Shown: positions 1 through 8,218 of the stretch, piece after piece
Layout: every line of letters starts with the position of its first letter
Position numbering within the stretch: position 1 is the first letter of the stretch
Source of the DNA: RUG11690 sp045616665
GTDB taxonomy: Bacteria; Bacteroidota; Bacteroidia; Bacteroidales; WCHB1-69
Assembly: GCA_045616665.1 (NCBI GenBank)
Contig: JAZLHE010000046.1
Span: 1-64,000 of the forward strand
DNA length: 64,000 nt
Direction of reading: 5' to 3'
Notes under the pieces: generated by a model
What the model saw: the letters and a program-made list of their open reading frames with translations, nothing else
What the model was told of the DNA's origin: nothing
Databases searched by the model: none
Position numbers and translations under genes: made by a program

Positions 1-524
1 TTCTTTTCGCGTGCAAAGATACCTAATTCTACGATACAAAACGTCGGGTTGTCGGAAATAATGTTGCCGAAGTCGTCCTTGTAGTTCACAAACCACACCT
101 TTTCGTTGCGTTTCAGGGCTAATCTGTCGGGGTGTTCCATAATGCAGACCACGCAAACCTTCGCAATATGGTATTTCCTGTCCCCGACGGTAATGGAATT
201 GCTGATGAGGCGGCTGGCGTATGCCAGCCCACGCTCTATCGGGAAACGCTGCCGCACCTTCTGCATTTCCACCACGAAGTAGTCGTTGGACTTGTTCTTG
301 CACAGCACGTCAAACACCACCTTCCGTTCGTTCTCCGCCAAGCCCACGACCTCGTTGGGAAGGTATTCCACTTCAGAAATCGTGCCCATACGTTCCGACA
401 GGAAGAGGTTGAGCAGGTATTTCAGTTCCTCCTGGCAGCCGTCGGAGCCAAACAGCCGCTTAAAGCCAAAGTCCGACAGCGGGTCAATGTAGCAAATCGG
501 TTCTTCAAATGTATTTTCCTTCAT
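1..524 (-). CDS. Rpn/PDDEXK-family nuclease ('transposase'), partial, copy 1
   Basis: An open frame of 174 codons runs off the left window edge, so the C-terminus is missing. The N-terminus (YIDPLSDFGFKRLFG, residues 12-26) and a later VVFDVLCKNK...FVVEMQ stretch (about 69-88) match the PD-(D/E)XK nuclease family (PF12784), annotated as Rpn recombination-promoting nuclease or putative transposase. The acidic residues and the ExQ variant of the nuclease core are present. Family members are linked to RecA-independent recombination; a role here is inference. It is the only one of the three window copies whose N-terminal nuclease region is undeleted. A -7 promoter motif lies 63 bases upstream. 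Confidence 0.85.
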   Translation of the reverse strand, partial: MKENTFEEPICYIDPLSDFGFKRLFGSDGCQEELKYLLNLFLSERMGTISEVEYLPNEVVGLAENERKVVFDVLCKNKSNDYFVVEMQKVRQRFPIERGLAYASRLISNSITVGDRKYHIAKVCVVCIMEHPDRLALKRNEKVWFVNYKDDFGNIISDNPTFCIVELGIFAREK

Positions 525-552
525 AAATTTAATATTGATAATTAATATTGTT

Positions 553-574
553 AAAAATAATAATTATTATTTTT
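553..574. repeat. 22-bp AT-only perfect palindrome in Rpn leader
   Basis: The sequence is a self-complementary run of A and T centred between 563 and 564 (AAAAATAATAA and its complement). It lies between the promoter motif and the start codon of Rpn copy 1, so it would be in the 5' untranslated RNA. The same palindrome occurs in the leaders of the other two copies. It could be a protein-binding site or a weak RNA hairpin; neither is demonstrated. Confidence 0.7.
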
Positions 575-586
575 GTTATTCGACTG

Positions 587-594
587 CAAAAATA
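587..594 (-). promoter_or_regulatory. -7 promoter element of Rpn copy 1
   Basis: TATTTTTG on the minus strand matches the Bacteroidota -7 consensus TAnnTTTG. It sits 63 bases before the start codon. No clear -33 TTTG is seen at the usual spacing. Confidence 0.5.
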
Positions 595-718
595 CACAAA
601 TAAAGAACACGATTATGCAATTGTTGATAAATTTTTATTTCTCTAATAATCAGATTGGTAATGAATTAAATTTAACAAACGGGGATATTGTTTGTTAAAT
701 TACGAATGTATGATTGGT

Positions 719-746
719 GTAGAGATGCGGCACGCCACATCTTTAC
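719..746. repeat. Hairpin repeat GTAGAGATG/CATCTTTAC
   Basis: Nine-base arms with one G-T type mismatch flank a ten-base centre (cggcacgcca). The same small palindromic element appears at 54285-54312 with perfect arms, at 3934-3956 in a shorter form, and as a half site near 4689. It resembles REP-like dispersed palindromes. The rest of the gap, 747-930, shows nothing I can identify. Confidence 0.6.
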
Positions 747-959
747 GAATCGGGCAGTTGGCAATTAAACGCTGAAACTAGCGAGTCTCGCACGCTCGGC
801 CCACTCAAACAGTCAGCGTTCTTTACGCCGACACCTTTTCACATCCCCTCCCACACTATATGTATGTATGCATCCCTACCCGCAGTACATTATATCCTTC
901 GCCATTAAGCGAATTACGTCATAAATCGAGGCAAACGTGGATAATTCCAAAAAAAGTTA

Positions 960-967
960 TACTTTTG
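960..967 (+). promoter_or_regulatory. -7 promoter element of small lipoprotein
   Basis: TACTTTTG fits TAnnTTTG and lies 39 bases before the ATG at 1006. It falls inside a longer upstream in-frame extension beginning at 937, which argues that the ATG at 1006 is the true start. Confidence 0.5.
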
Positions 968-1005
968 CCAAAGAAATTTTATTCGATGGCACAAATTATA
1001 AAACT

Positions 1006-1170
1006 ATGAAAAAAATACTCTTATTTTCAGCATTATTAGCATTATGCTGCTGCGGTTGCAGCAAATATTGCACCTGCACCAACCCGAATATCACTCCGGA
1101 CCAGGAAATAGAAATCGCATACAACGAAGATTGTGGAAACTATTCCAACAATGGCCGTACCTGCAGATAA
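1006..1170 (+). CDS. Small cysteine-rich lipoprotein, 54 aa
   Basis: The product begins MKKILLFSALLALCCCGCSKY, a typical lipoprotein signal with several possible lipobox cysteines at residues 13-17. The mature part is only about 38 residues, rich in Cys and Asn, and matches no family I recognise. The ATG at 1006 is preferred over an upstream in-frame start at 937 because the promoter motif overlaps that extension. It converges on the membrane protein gene ending at 1173 with only two bases between the stops. Such tiny lipoproteins are common and often unannotated in Bacteroidota; function unknown. Confidence 0.55.
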   Translation: MKKILLFSALLALCCCGCSKYCTCTNPNITPDQEIEIAYNEDCGNYSNNGRTCR

Positions 1171-1172
1171 AA

Positions 1173-2087
1173 TTATTTCAGATATTCGGACAATTCTTTT
1201 TCATCCATTCCACGATAGTCAAAGGCCTTGACGATTTTTCCATCGTGCGTAAGGATAAACGTGGGAAACTGACCATAAACCATATCTATGGCAACGTAAG
1301 GATGAATGACGTGCCACGCATAACGCTCACACTTCGTTTCCTCTCTAAACTGCTGGATATGAGCAGTATCTCCCCAAATCAAAATTTGGAATTTATCGGC
1401 TTCCACCTGATTTGTTTCCAACATTTGATTTAATTTCTTGGCGCTCATTTTGCAATACTTACAACCCGAAGCATAAACCGCCACGACATAATTTCCCTTA
1501 CTGATGTCAAAATCGGTCATCGTACTGTCAACTTGAATATTGGCAAATGCCTCTTTGTTGATTTGATCAATCGGTGAAACAAATTTGTTATACACAACAT
1601 CCATTGGAAATACACAAAAAGGAACGGCAAAAGCCACCACAAAAGCTCCTATCAAGGCCCATTTTTTACCTTTAAATTGATAATCTCCTTCATTTTTCAC
1701 CAAAAATAACAAAGCCATCGTCACCAAATTTTTTATGATGGAAGCCACTGGATTCAACTCAACAATATCGCCAAAACAATGACAATTCGTATCATTTCTA
1801 AAAATAGCGATATAAATCAGCAAAAAGGTAAAACCCAAGAGCATCAACTGGGTAAGGCACCAAGCATATTTATACAACATCTTCGACATCAAACAAATAC
1901 CCAAAAGCAATTCTGCCATAATTACCAAACGGGCCACCACCGTGGAAAAAACAAATCCAAAAATATTAAAACTGTAAATATAAACTTCGAATTCGTCCAA
2001 TGAAAAAAGTTTCAATACCGCGGTCGTAATGAAAAATAATCCTATAAGAAGTCTAAGAGTCAATAAAATAACCTGTTTCGCTTTCAT
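1173..2087 (-). CDS. MauE/DoxX-like membrane protein fused to thioredoxin-fold domain
   Basis: The first 160 residues hold about five hydrophobic segments in the DoxX/MauE arrangement, with a Cys-His-Cys-Phe-Gly motif at 102-106. The C-terminal part (about 175-304) looks like a thioredoxin fold facing the periplasm, with a CKYC motif at 209-212 preceded by YASG, as in the active site of such proteins. This type of fusion is known in Bacteroidota and is presumed to pass reducing or oxidising equivalents across the inner membrane; the partner is unknown. The gene starts eight bases after the ABC ATPase gene and is probably co-transcribed with it. Confidence 0.75.
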   Translation of the reverse strand: MKAKQVILLTLRLLIGLFFITTAVLKLFSLDEFEVYIYSFNIFGFVFSTVVARLVIMAELLLGICLMSKMLYKYAWCLTQLMLLGFTFLLIYIAIFRNDTNCHCFGDIVELNPVASIIKNLVTMALLFLVKNEGDYQFKGKKWALIGAFVVAFAVPFCVFPMDVVYNKFVSPIDQINKEAFANIQVDSTMTDFDISKGNYVVAVYASGCKYCKMSAKKLNQMLETNQVEADKFQILIWGDTAHIQQFREETKCERYAWHVIHPYVAIDMVYGQFPTFILTHDGKIVKAFDYRGMDEKELSEYLK

Positions 2088-2095
2088 ATCATATT

Positions 2096-3811
2096 TTAAT
2101 TTATCCCTTTGGGAATTGCTCCAATTAATTTTCTTGCATAATCGGTTTGGGGATTGAAATAAATTTCATCGGCATCATTTAATTCAACAATTCTTCCATT
2201 TTGCATCACTGCCATACGGTCTGACATAAACTTGACCACGGATAAATCGTGGGAAATGAAAATATAGGTTAAATGATATTCCTGTTTCAATTCATTAAGT
2301 AAATTCAGCACTTGGGCTTGAACCGACACATCCAAAGCCGAGACAGACTCGTCACAGATAATAAAGCGCGGATTGACAGCCAACGCACGGGCGATACTGA
2401 TACGTTGGCGTTGTCCTCCCGAAAACTCGTGCGGATAACGATAAAAATGAGACTCATTTAAACTTACCCGTTCCAGCAACTCGATAGTCCGCATTTTTCT
2501 CTCGTGGTCATTGGCATAAAGTCCGTGAATCTGCATCGGTTCCATAATGGCTGCGCCAATAGTAACACGCTGGTTTAATGATGAATATGGATCTTGCAAG
2601 ATAATTTGCAAATCCTTACGCTGCCGCATCATCTCGCGTTTGGACAAATCCAGCAAATTGCGGCCTTTGTATGTCACGCTACCCGAAGTGGGTTCGATCA
2701 AACGAATCATAGAACGTCCCAGCGTGGTTTTTCCGCAGCCAGATTCGCCAACCAAGCCAAGGGTTTCGCCCCCATAGACTTCCAGGCTCACATCTTGAAC
2801 CGCATTCACGTATTCTTGTTTTTCAAACAACTTTCGTTTTCGAATAGGATACGTCTTAAATAAGTTCTTGATGCTTATCAAAGGTTCATCGGCATATAGT
2901 CGCCGATGAAAATCGCGTCGCTCTTCCGGAGAAATGACATCTACCACAGGCACTGCGTTTTCCTCCGCACTACGCATAAAATCATCCACGGTGGAAAGAT
3001 GTTTCGGACGAATGTCCAACGGCGGCCTGCAAGCCAGCAAACCCTTCGTATAAGGATGCTTGGGCGATTTAAAAATATCCTGGACCGCACCGGTTTCCAC
3101 GATGCTTCCTTTATAAAGCACGATAATTTTTTCTGCAATCTCAGCCACCACACCCAAATCGTGCGTAATAAAAATCACGCTCATTCCATATTTTTGCTGC
3201 AGATTTTTAATCAGTTCCAAAATATTTTTTTGCACCGTCACATCCAATGCGGTGGTAGGTTCATCGGCAATCAAGATATTGGGATGGCAACTCATCGCCA
3301 TCGCTATCATCACGCGCTGCTTTTGTCCACCCGACAATTCGTGCGGATACGAATCGAAAATTTTCTCGGGACGAGGAAGCATAACTTCCTTAAACAGGTC
3401 AATCACTTGTTCCTTCGCTTCCTGCTTGGAAATTTTATTGTGAAGCAGAATGGCTTCTGTCACTTGTTCGCCACATTTCAGCACCGGATTAAGCGAAGTC
3501 ATCGGTTCCTGAAAAATCATTCCAATCTTGGCTCCGCGAATCGCTTGCATTTGTTTATCGGAAAGTGACAATAAATTCACCGATTTTCCTTGTTCTTCAA
3601 AAAGAATAGAACCGGAGGTTACTCTTGATTTTTTATGATTCAGCAACTGCATAATTGACAAGGCAGTCACTGATTTTCCAGAACCGGACTCACCTACAAT
3701 TCCCACAGCTTGACCTTTTTCCAACGAGAAGGAAATATGGTGAAGGATGGGTTTCCATTCATCATCATTTCGAAATTCCAACGAAAAGTCATCTACTGTA
3801 AGAATACACAT
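2096..3811 (-). CDS. Fused oligopeptide/dipeptide ABC transporter ATPase (DppD-DppF type)
   Basis: Two complete ABC ATPase domains are joined in 571 residues. Domain 1 has Walker A GESGSGKS (40-47), signature LSGGQKQR (159-166) and Walker B ending in ILIADE (179-184). Domain 2 has GESGCGKT (355-362), FSGGQRQR (463-470) and FIICDE (483-488). The layout, and the oligo_HPY-like region after domain 1 (about 240-270), match YejF-type ATPases that power peptide or nickel importers. No permease or binding-protein gene is adjacent, so the membrane partners must lie elsewhere. Its promoter lies in the 3' tail of the decayed Rpn copy. Confidence 0.92.
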   Translation of the reverse strand: MCILTVDDFSLEFRNDDEWKPILHHISFSLEKGQAVGIVGESGSGKSVTALSIMQLLNHKKSRVTSGSILFEEQGKSVNLLSLSDKQMQAIRGAKIGMIFQEPMTSLNPVLKCGEQVTEAILLHNKISKQEAKEQVIDLFKEVMLPRPEKIFDSYPHELSGGQKQRVMIAMAMSCHPNILIADEPTTALDVTVQKNILELIKNLQQKYGMSVIFITHDLGVVAEIAEKIIVLYKGSIVETGAVQDIFKSPKHPYTKGLLACRPPLDIRPKHLSTVDDFMRSAEENAVPVVDVISPEERRDFHRRLYADEPLISIKNLFKTYPIRKRKLFEKQEYVNAVQDVSLEVYGGETLGLVGESGCGKTTLGRSMIRLIEPTSGSVTYKGRNLLDLSKREMMRQRKDLQIILQDPYSSLNQRVTIGAAIMEPMQIHGLYANDHERKMRTIELLERVSLNESHFYRYPHEFSGGQRQRISIARALAVNPRFIICDESVSALDVSVQAQVLNLLNELKQEYHLTYIFISHDLSVVKFMSDRMAVMQNGRIVELNDADEIYFNPQTDYARKLIGAIPKGIN

Positions 3812-3852
3812 TGCGTTAATATATAAAATGCAAACATTGTATTTGCACGTTG

Positions 3853-3860
3853 CAAATATA
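3853..3860 (-). promoter_or_regulatory. -7 promoter element of ABC ATPase operon
   Basis: TATATTTG on the minus strand matches TAnnTTTG, 41 bases upstream of the ABC ATPase start. It lies inside the run-on reading frame of the neighbouring Rpn pseudogene, showing that this tail is really intergenic DNA. Confidence 0.55.
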
Positions 3861-3933
3861 CATAAAAAAACAATACACTTAAATTGATGTACAAATATGA
3901 TTTCGAGGTATTAGAGACGCAACTCGCGAAGGT

Positions 3934-3956
3934 GTAGAGACTCACCACGTCTCTAC
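3934..3956. repeat. Hairpin repeat GTAGAGAC/GTCTCTAC
   Basis: Perfect eight-base arms flank a seven-base centre (tcaccac). It is a shorter form of the elements at 719-746 and 54285-54312. It lies at the 3' end of Rpn copy 2 and is translated in the run-on frame. A direct GGTGTAGAGA copy occurs at 3931-3940 and 4689-4698, bracketing the copy. Confidence 0.65.
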
Positions 3957-3980
3957 CCTCAACCCTAAACCCTAAACCCT
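3956..3980. repeat. Telomere-like CCCTAAA tandem tract
   Basis: Three and a half imperfect units of CCCTAAA (first unit CCCTCAA) form a short tandem repeat where Rpn copy 2 would be expected to end. It is a simple sequence tract in a bacterial context, not evidence of a telomere. Confidence 0.6.
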
Positions 3981-4497
3981 TGATTTCCTCCTCCGTAAGA
4001 CCAGTGATTTTACTGATCAAAGCGATGTCAATACCTTCAGACAGCATATTGCGAGCAATAAGTGTTTTGCTTTTGGCTTCGCCTTCAGCTATTCCTTTCT
4101 CCATGCCTTCCGCCTTACCTTCTGCTCTTCCTTTCTCCATCCCATCCTGAAACGCCTCATCACGAACCAGTTCCATGCCGCTCTGCACGTCGGCATATTC
4201 CCAAATGCTCTTCTTGTACTCGTCCTTTTCCATATCGCCGAATATTTTGTAGTTGCAACGCCTGAATATGGTCTCGAAAAAGGAATTTCCACTCGCCTGC
4301 ATCGGCGGCTCCGTCATCTTGCGCATGTTGTTGAACACGTGCGCCAAGATTTCCTGTTCCGTCTTCGGGACCTTCTTTTCGCGTGCAAAGATACCTAATT
4401 CTACGATACAAAACGTAGGGTTGTCGGAAATAATGTTTCCGAAGTCGGACAGCGGGTCAATGTAGCAAATCGGTTCTTCAAATGTATTTTCCTTCAT

Positions 4498-4698
4498 AAA
4501 TTTAGCATTGATAATTAATATTGTTAAAAATAATAATTATTATTTTTGTTATCACGTTGCGAAAATAAACATAAAAACAACACGATTATGCAATTGTTGA
4601 TAAATTTTTATTTCGCTAATATTCAGATTGATAATGAATTAAATTTAACAAATGGAAAGATTGTTTGTTAAATTACGAATGTATGATTGGTGTAGAGA
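4498..4698 (-). repeat. Conserved leader repeat of Rpn copy 2
   Basis: About 200 bp match the leaders of copies 1 and 3, including the 22-bp AT palindrome (about 4525-4546). The promoter motif equivalent to TATTTTTG reads TATTTTCG here, so the conserved final G position is preceded by a change and the promoter is probably weakened, in keeping with a dead gene. Similarity fades after GGTGTAGAGA at 4689-4698. From there to 4890 nothing else is recognisable. Confidence 0.75.
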
Positions 4699-4894
4699 AG
4701 CGGCGCATTTGACTGGCGGTGGTGGTAAAATACTAATAGCCAATAGGTTACAAATATATCTGTACAACATCGACAGTTTTTTTCATATAAACTATAAAAA
4801 TACAAAAATTTCGTAATTATAAGTTCAACCAAGAAAGTTATAAAAATGAAGAATCCGGCAAAAATTTGCAAAGCGATTTTTAGTTTAAAAGTTG

Positions 4895-4902
4895 TATCTT
4901 TG
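4895..4902 (+). promoter_or_regulatory. -7 promoter element of TolB-like gene
   Basis: TATCTTTG fits TAnnTTTG and is followed 17 bases later by the ATG at 4920, leaving a very short leader. Confidence 0.6.
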
Positions 4903-4919
4903 CCAGCTAAACGAATTGA

Positions 4920-7900
4920 ATGAAACGGAGTCTATATATTATAATCGTCCTTATGCTGAATTTATCGGCATTTCCGCTTCATGCCCAATTTTACAACGGC
5001 TCTCAACTCAGTTTCGGGAAAAACCGCGTTCAACATCAAAAGTTCAACTGGCAATATTTCCGCACGACTCAATTCGACGTATATTTTTACCCAACCGGCC
5101 AAGCCCTTGCCGAATATACCAAATTCAAAGCACCCCAATATATTGAAGAAATTGAGAAAATGCTCAATTTTACTTCCGACAAAAAAATTCAATTCATTGT
5201 TTATAATACGCAGGCCGATTTCCGCGAATCCAACTTCGCCTACGAGGACGACGATTTTTACAATCAAGGCGGCGTAACCAACATTTACGGCACCAAGGTT
5301 TATCTGTATTTTGACGGAAGCCACGCCAACTTCGACAAAATGATTCGGGCAGGAATTATGAACATCTACGCCCACCTGCTGGTGGAAGGTTCCACCACTG
5401 CTTCCAATATGCGTACCAGTTACTCTGCAGCGGTTCCCAATTGGTACTACAGTGGACTTTCCTCATACATCGGTCGTGCCTGGGACAGCCAAATTGACGC
5501 GCACGTCAAAGACGGAATTCTCACGCAGAGATATGCCGACTTTAACGAGCTGTCGCCCGTTGATGCCACCTACGCCGGCCACTCTTTCTGGAAATTCATC
5601 GTGGATCAATATGGCGAAAATGCCATTACCAACATTCTGCACGTCACACGCTCATCCAGAAGTTCCGAAAGAGGATTTTACTTGGTTACCGGCTTGGAAT
5701 ACCAGCAATTATTGGTCAATTGGTATCGATATTACTACATTTTATATGCCAAGGACGCTGACCGTTATACGCCTGACGGGAAAGGTTATCTTAAACATCC
5801 GAAAAAATCGAGGGATTACAACCAATTGTGTTTTTCTCCCGATGGAGAAAATATGGCATACGCCACCAATGAAGCCGGACAGGTGAAAATTTGGCTTAAA
5901 ACTCCTCAAAAAAAACAGCCCAAGGTCATTTTTAGAAAATACAAAAAGACAGAAGACAATCCCGACTTGAGTTATCCCAAAGTGGGATGGCATCCCAACG
6001 GAAACATTTTGGCATTTACCATCGAAGACAAAGGTCGTTGCTACTATTATCCTTACGATATAGAAAAGCACAAATTAGGCAAACGCATCTTGGTTGATGT
6101 TGAAAAAATTACTGAATTTTCCTTCAATGAAGACGGGAAAATGTTATTGTTTTCCGGATTTAAAAACGGGCAATCCGATATCTTTCTTTTCAGTTTCTTA
6201 GCCAAATCCTTTCAAAATATCACCAATGACTTTTACGACGATTATGCCCCGATTTTCTTAAATAAAAGACAAATCGTTTTCTCTTCCAATCGTCCCATTG
6301 ACTCCATCAAGATCAAAGATCCGTTTTATCAGGCCAAGCCCAAAGACGGCTATGATTTATTTTTATATCACTATGATAAGAGAGATGAAAAACTACTGCA
6401 AATCACGCATAACGAACACTGCAATGAAATTCACGCTAAAGCGATAAATCCTCGAGAAATTCTATTTTTAAGTGATGAAAACGGTATTTTTAACCGAAAA
6501 TTGGCGAGATTAGACAGCAGCATCAGCAAAATCGACACGATTATCCACTACGGATATTACGCCCAGCTTCAACATTTGACAGACAACAACTATAGTATTT
6601 TTGAACAGGCCTATAATTCCGAAACGGGCGAAGTGGGAAATATTATGTTGATTGACAAAGTGAAACGTATTTACATTAATCCTTTAGAAACCACTCCTGT
6701 CACCGAAGAAATCAGCCCGTCTGCCATACAGGTTGACATACAAAAAATGCGACACGCCAAAGACAGCGTCGCTCAACAAAAGGTTAACCAAGTCAAAACA
6801 GCACCGATCAAACACGGTTTTTACCAATTTCGGCAAAGTGACTTGGTCAAAGCGGAAATAACCGTCACGGATACGGGAACCAATACCCAGGTCAAGATGG
6901 GAGTACAAAAAGACATTCTCACCAAAGGTTTTGAATACACGCATCCCATTGCCAAGAATTACTACACGCAATATACTGTGAACAAGCTTGTTACACAAGC
7001 AGACTATGGTTTTTTGAATACCACGTACCAGCAATTCACCAGCGGTATCAACCCCATCTACTTGAACTCAGGAATCAATGCTATGTTTATGGTCGGTATT
7101 CACGACCTATTTGAAAACCATCGTATTACGGGAGGTTTTAGATTTGGACTGGATATGCAGAGCAATGAGTTTATGATAAGTTATGAAAATCTGTCTCGCC
7201 GCGTTGATCATCAGATTGTTTTTTACAGGCAGGCAATACAGGCCGCTGACTACTACCTGATTAAAGAACGGAGCAACAGCTTGTTTTACATCATCAAATT
7301 GCCTTTTGATAAATTCAACAGTCTGCGATTTACCTTAACCGGCCGCTTGGAACGTAACATAATGGGCGGTATTGACGACATTTCCCTACAAGTTCAAGAC
7401 GAATGGAATGCTTGGGCTGGGGCTAAGATTGAATATGTTTTTGATTCTTCCAAAGAATTGTTCACCAATCTGTGGAAAGGAAGCAAAATCAAGATTTTTG
7501 CCGAATACCAACAACGTTTGACCAAAGAAGACAAGAATTTGTTTGTCATAGGTTTTGACATTCGAAAATCGGTTAAGATTTACAAAAACATGACCTGGGC
7601 ATCTCGCTTGGCTGCCAGTACCAATTTCGGAAAATCACGTTTGGTATATTATATGGGAGGCGTTGACAACTGGATCGGTGCCAAATTCAATCGAGATATG
7701 TGGGTTGACCTCAGCAAGGACTATGCCTACCAAACCTTGGCCACCAATATGCACGGATTTGAACAAAACATTCGCAACGGCACCTCTTTTGTCGTATTCA
7801 ACACCGAATTACGCATTCCGTTTGTTCAATTGATTGCCGGACATAATGTGAAAATGGCCTTTTTCAATTCAATGCAGCTTTTGCTCTTTGGAGACATTGG

Positions 7901-8147
7901 CACCGCCTGGACTGGAGTAACCCCTTATTCTGAAGACAACTGTCTATATACCCGCTATGTGATCAAGGAACCCATCACGGCCAAAATCAAAAGACAGGTT
8001 GATCCGTTTGTGGGCGGATTCGGTTTAGGACTGCGTGTAAGTCTATTTGGCTACTTCCTTCGCTTTGATTATGCCTGGGGCGTGGAAGACTTCAAGATTT
8101 ACAATAAAAAGGGAATGTTTAGTTTCTCTATCGGCTTAGATTTCTAA
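4920..8147 (+). CDS. Large TolB-like propeller / outer-membrane protein, 1075 aa
   Basis: A signal peptide (residues 1-23, ending HAQ) leads into a region resembling the peptidase-MA-like domain found before TolB propellers in Bacteroidota (about 30-260). The zinc-binding HExxH helix is not seen; the equivalent segment reads MNIYAHLLVEG. Residues about 290-560 contain WD40/PD40-type repeats (CFSPDGENMAYATNEAG, GWHPNGNILAFT, SFNEDGKMLLFSG). From about 690 to the final GLDF the protein shows alternating aromatic strands like an outer-membrane beta-barrel. It therefore probably spans the periplasm and outer membrane. It is often annotated 'translocation protein TolB', but it is not the 430-aa Tol-Pal TolB. 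Confidence 0.75.
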   Translation: MKRSLYIIIVLMLNLSAFPLHAQFYNGSQLSFGKNRVQHQKFNWQYFRTTQFDVYFYPTGQALAEYTKFKAPQYIEEIEKMLNFTSDKKIQFIVYNTQADFRESNFAYEDDDFYNQGGVTNIYGTKVYLYFDGSHANFDKMIRAGIMNIYAHLLVEGSTTASNMRTSYSAAVPNWYYSGLSSYIGRAWDSQIDAHVKDGILTQRYADFNELSPVDATYAGHSFWKFIVDQYGENAITNILHVTRSSRSSERGFYLVTGLEYQQLLVNWYRYYYILYAKDADRYTPDGKGYLKHPKKSRDYNQLCFSPDGENMAYATNEAGQVKIWLKTPQKKQPKVIFRKYKKTEDNPDLSYPKVGWHPNGNILAFTIEDKGRCYYYPYDIEKHKLGKRILVDVEKITEFSFNEDGKMLLFSGFKNGQSDIFLFSFLAKSFQNITNDFYDDYAPIFLNKRQIVFSSNRPIDSIKIKDPFYQAKPKDGYDLFLYHYDKRDEKLLQITHNEHCNEIHAKAINPREILFLSDENGIFNRKLARLDSSISKIDTIIHYGYYAQLQHLTDNNYSIFEQAYNSETGEVGNIMLIDKVKRIYINPLETTPVTEEISPSAIQVDIQKMRHAKDSVAQQKVNQVKTAPIKHGFYQFRQSDLVKAEITVTDTGTNTQVKMGVQKDILTKGFEYTHPIAKNYYTQYTVNKLVTQADYGFLNTTYQQFTSGINPIYLNSGINAMFMVGIHDLFENHRITGGFRFGLDMQSNEFMISYENLSRRVDHQIVFYRQAIQAADYYLIKERSNSLFYIIKLPFDKFNSLRFTLTGRLERNIMGGIDDISLQVQDEWNAWAGAKIEYVFDSSKELFTNLWKGSKIKIFAEYQQRLTKEDKNLFVIGFDIRKSVKIYKNMTWASRLAASTNFGKSRLVYYMGGVDNWIGAKFNRDMWVDLSKDYAYQTLATNMHGFEQNIRNGTSFVVFNTELRIPFVQLIAGHNVKMAFFNSMQLLLFGDIGTAWTGVTPYSEDNCLYTRYVIKEPITAKIKRQVDPFVGGFGLGLRVSLFGYFLRFDYAWGVEDFKIYNKKGMFSFSIGLDF

Positions 8148-8218
8148 AAATAGCAATCGGTGATCTGTAAACAGTGAACAGTCGATGAGTTTATAGCAAT
8201 ATTTTGTTACAATGGAGA

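Larger units (their letters stand above)
525..746 (-). repeat. Conserved leader repeat of Rpn copy 1
   Basis: This roughly 220-bp segment upstream of Rpn copy 1 recurs nearly unchanged upstream of the copies at 4497 and 54090. It holds an AT-only 22-bp perfect palindrome at 553-574, a TATTTTTG promoter motif, the shared stretch around 601-720, and a GTAGAGATG/CATCTTTAC hairpin at its far end. The conservation of non-coding DNA suggests that gene and leader were duplicated as one unit. I see no terminal inverted repeats or target-site duplication that would define an insertion sequence. Confidence 0.8.
3793..4497 (-). pseudogene. Rpn/PDDEXK-family nuclease, copy 2, internally deleted
   Basis: The first 20 residues match copy 1 up to SDFG and then jump to NIISDNP, which in copy 1 follows a second DFG 133 residues later. 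The nuclease core is therefore missing through an in-frame loss of about 399 bp between two short GACTT(C/T)GG repeats. The C-terminal part (coiled, Glu/Lys/Gly-rich DGMEKGRAEGKAEG, then SEGIDIALISKITGLTEEEI) is intact. After that the frame runs on through a CCCTAAA-type tract and a hairpin repeat into the ABC gene, instead of stopping after GLGLEN as in copy 3. Catalysis is not possible. Confidence 0.85.

Noticed and set aside
1..746. Rpn copy as a classical insertion sequence
   Set aside because: No terminal inverted repeats or target-site duplication could be found around any of the three copies.
937..1005. Upstream start for the small lipoprotein
   Set aside because: The promoter motif at 960-967 lies inside this extension and the lipoprotein signal begins at 1006.
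2906..3568. A 220-codon plus-strand frame inside the ABC ATPase gene
   Set aside because: It is antisense to a clear, motif-rich gene and has no family features or promoter.
3956..3980. Telomere-like CCCTAAA repeat as a sign of eukaryotic DNA
   Set aside because: Only about three units occur, in an otherwise typical Bacteroidota setting; simple repeats of this kind arise by chance.
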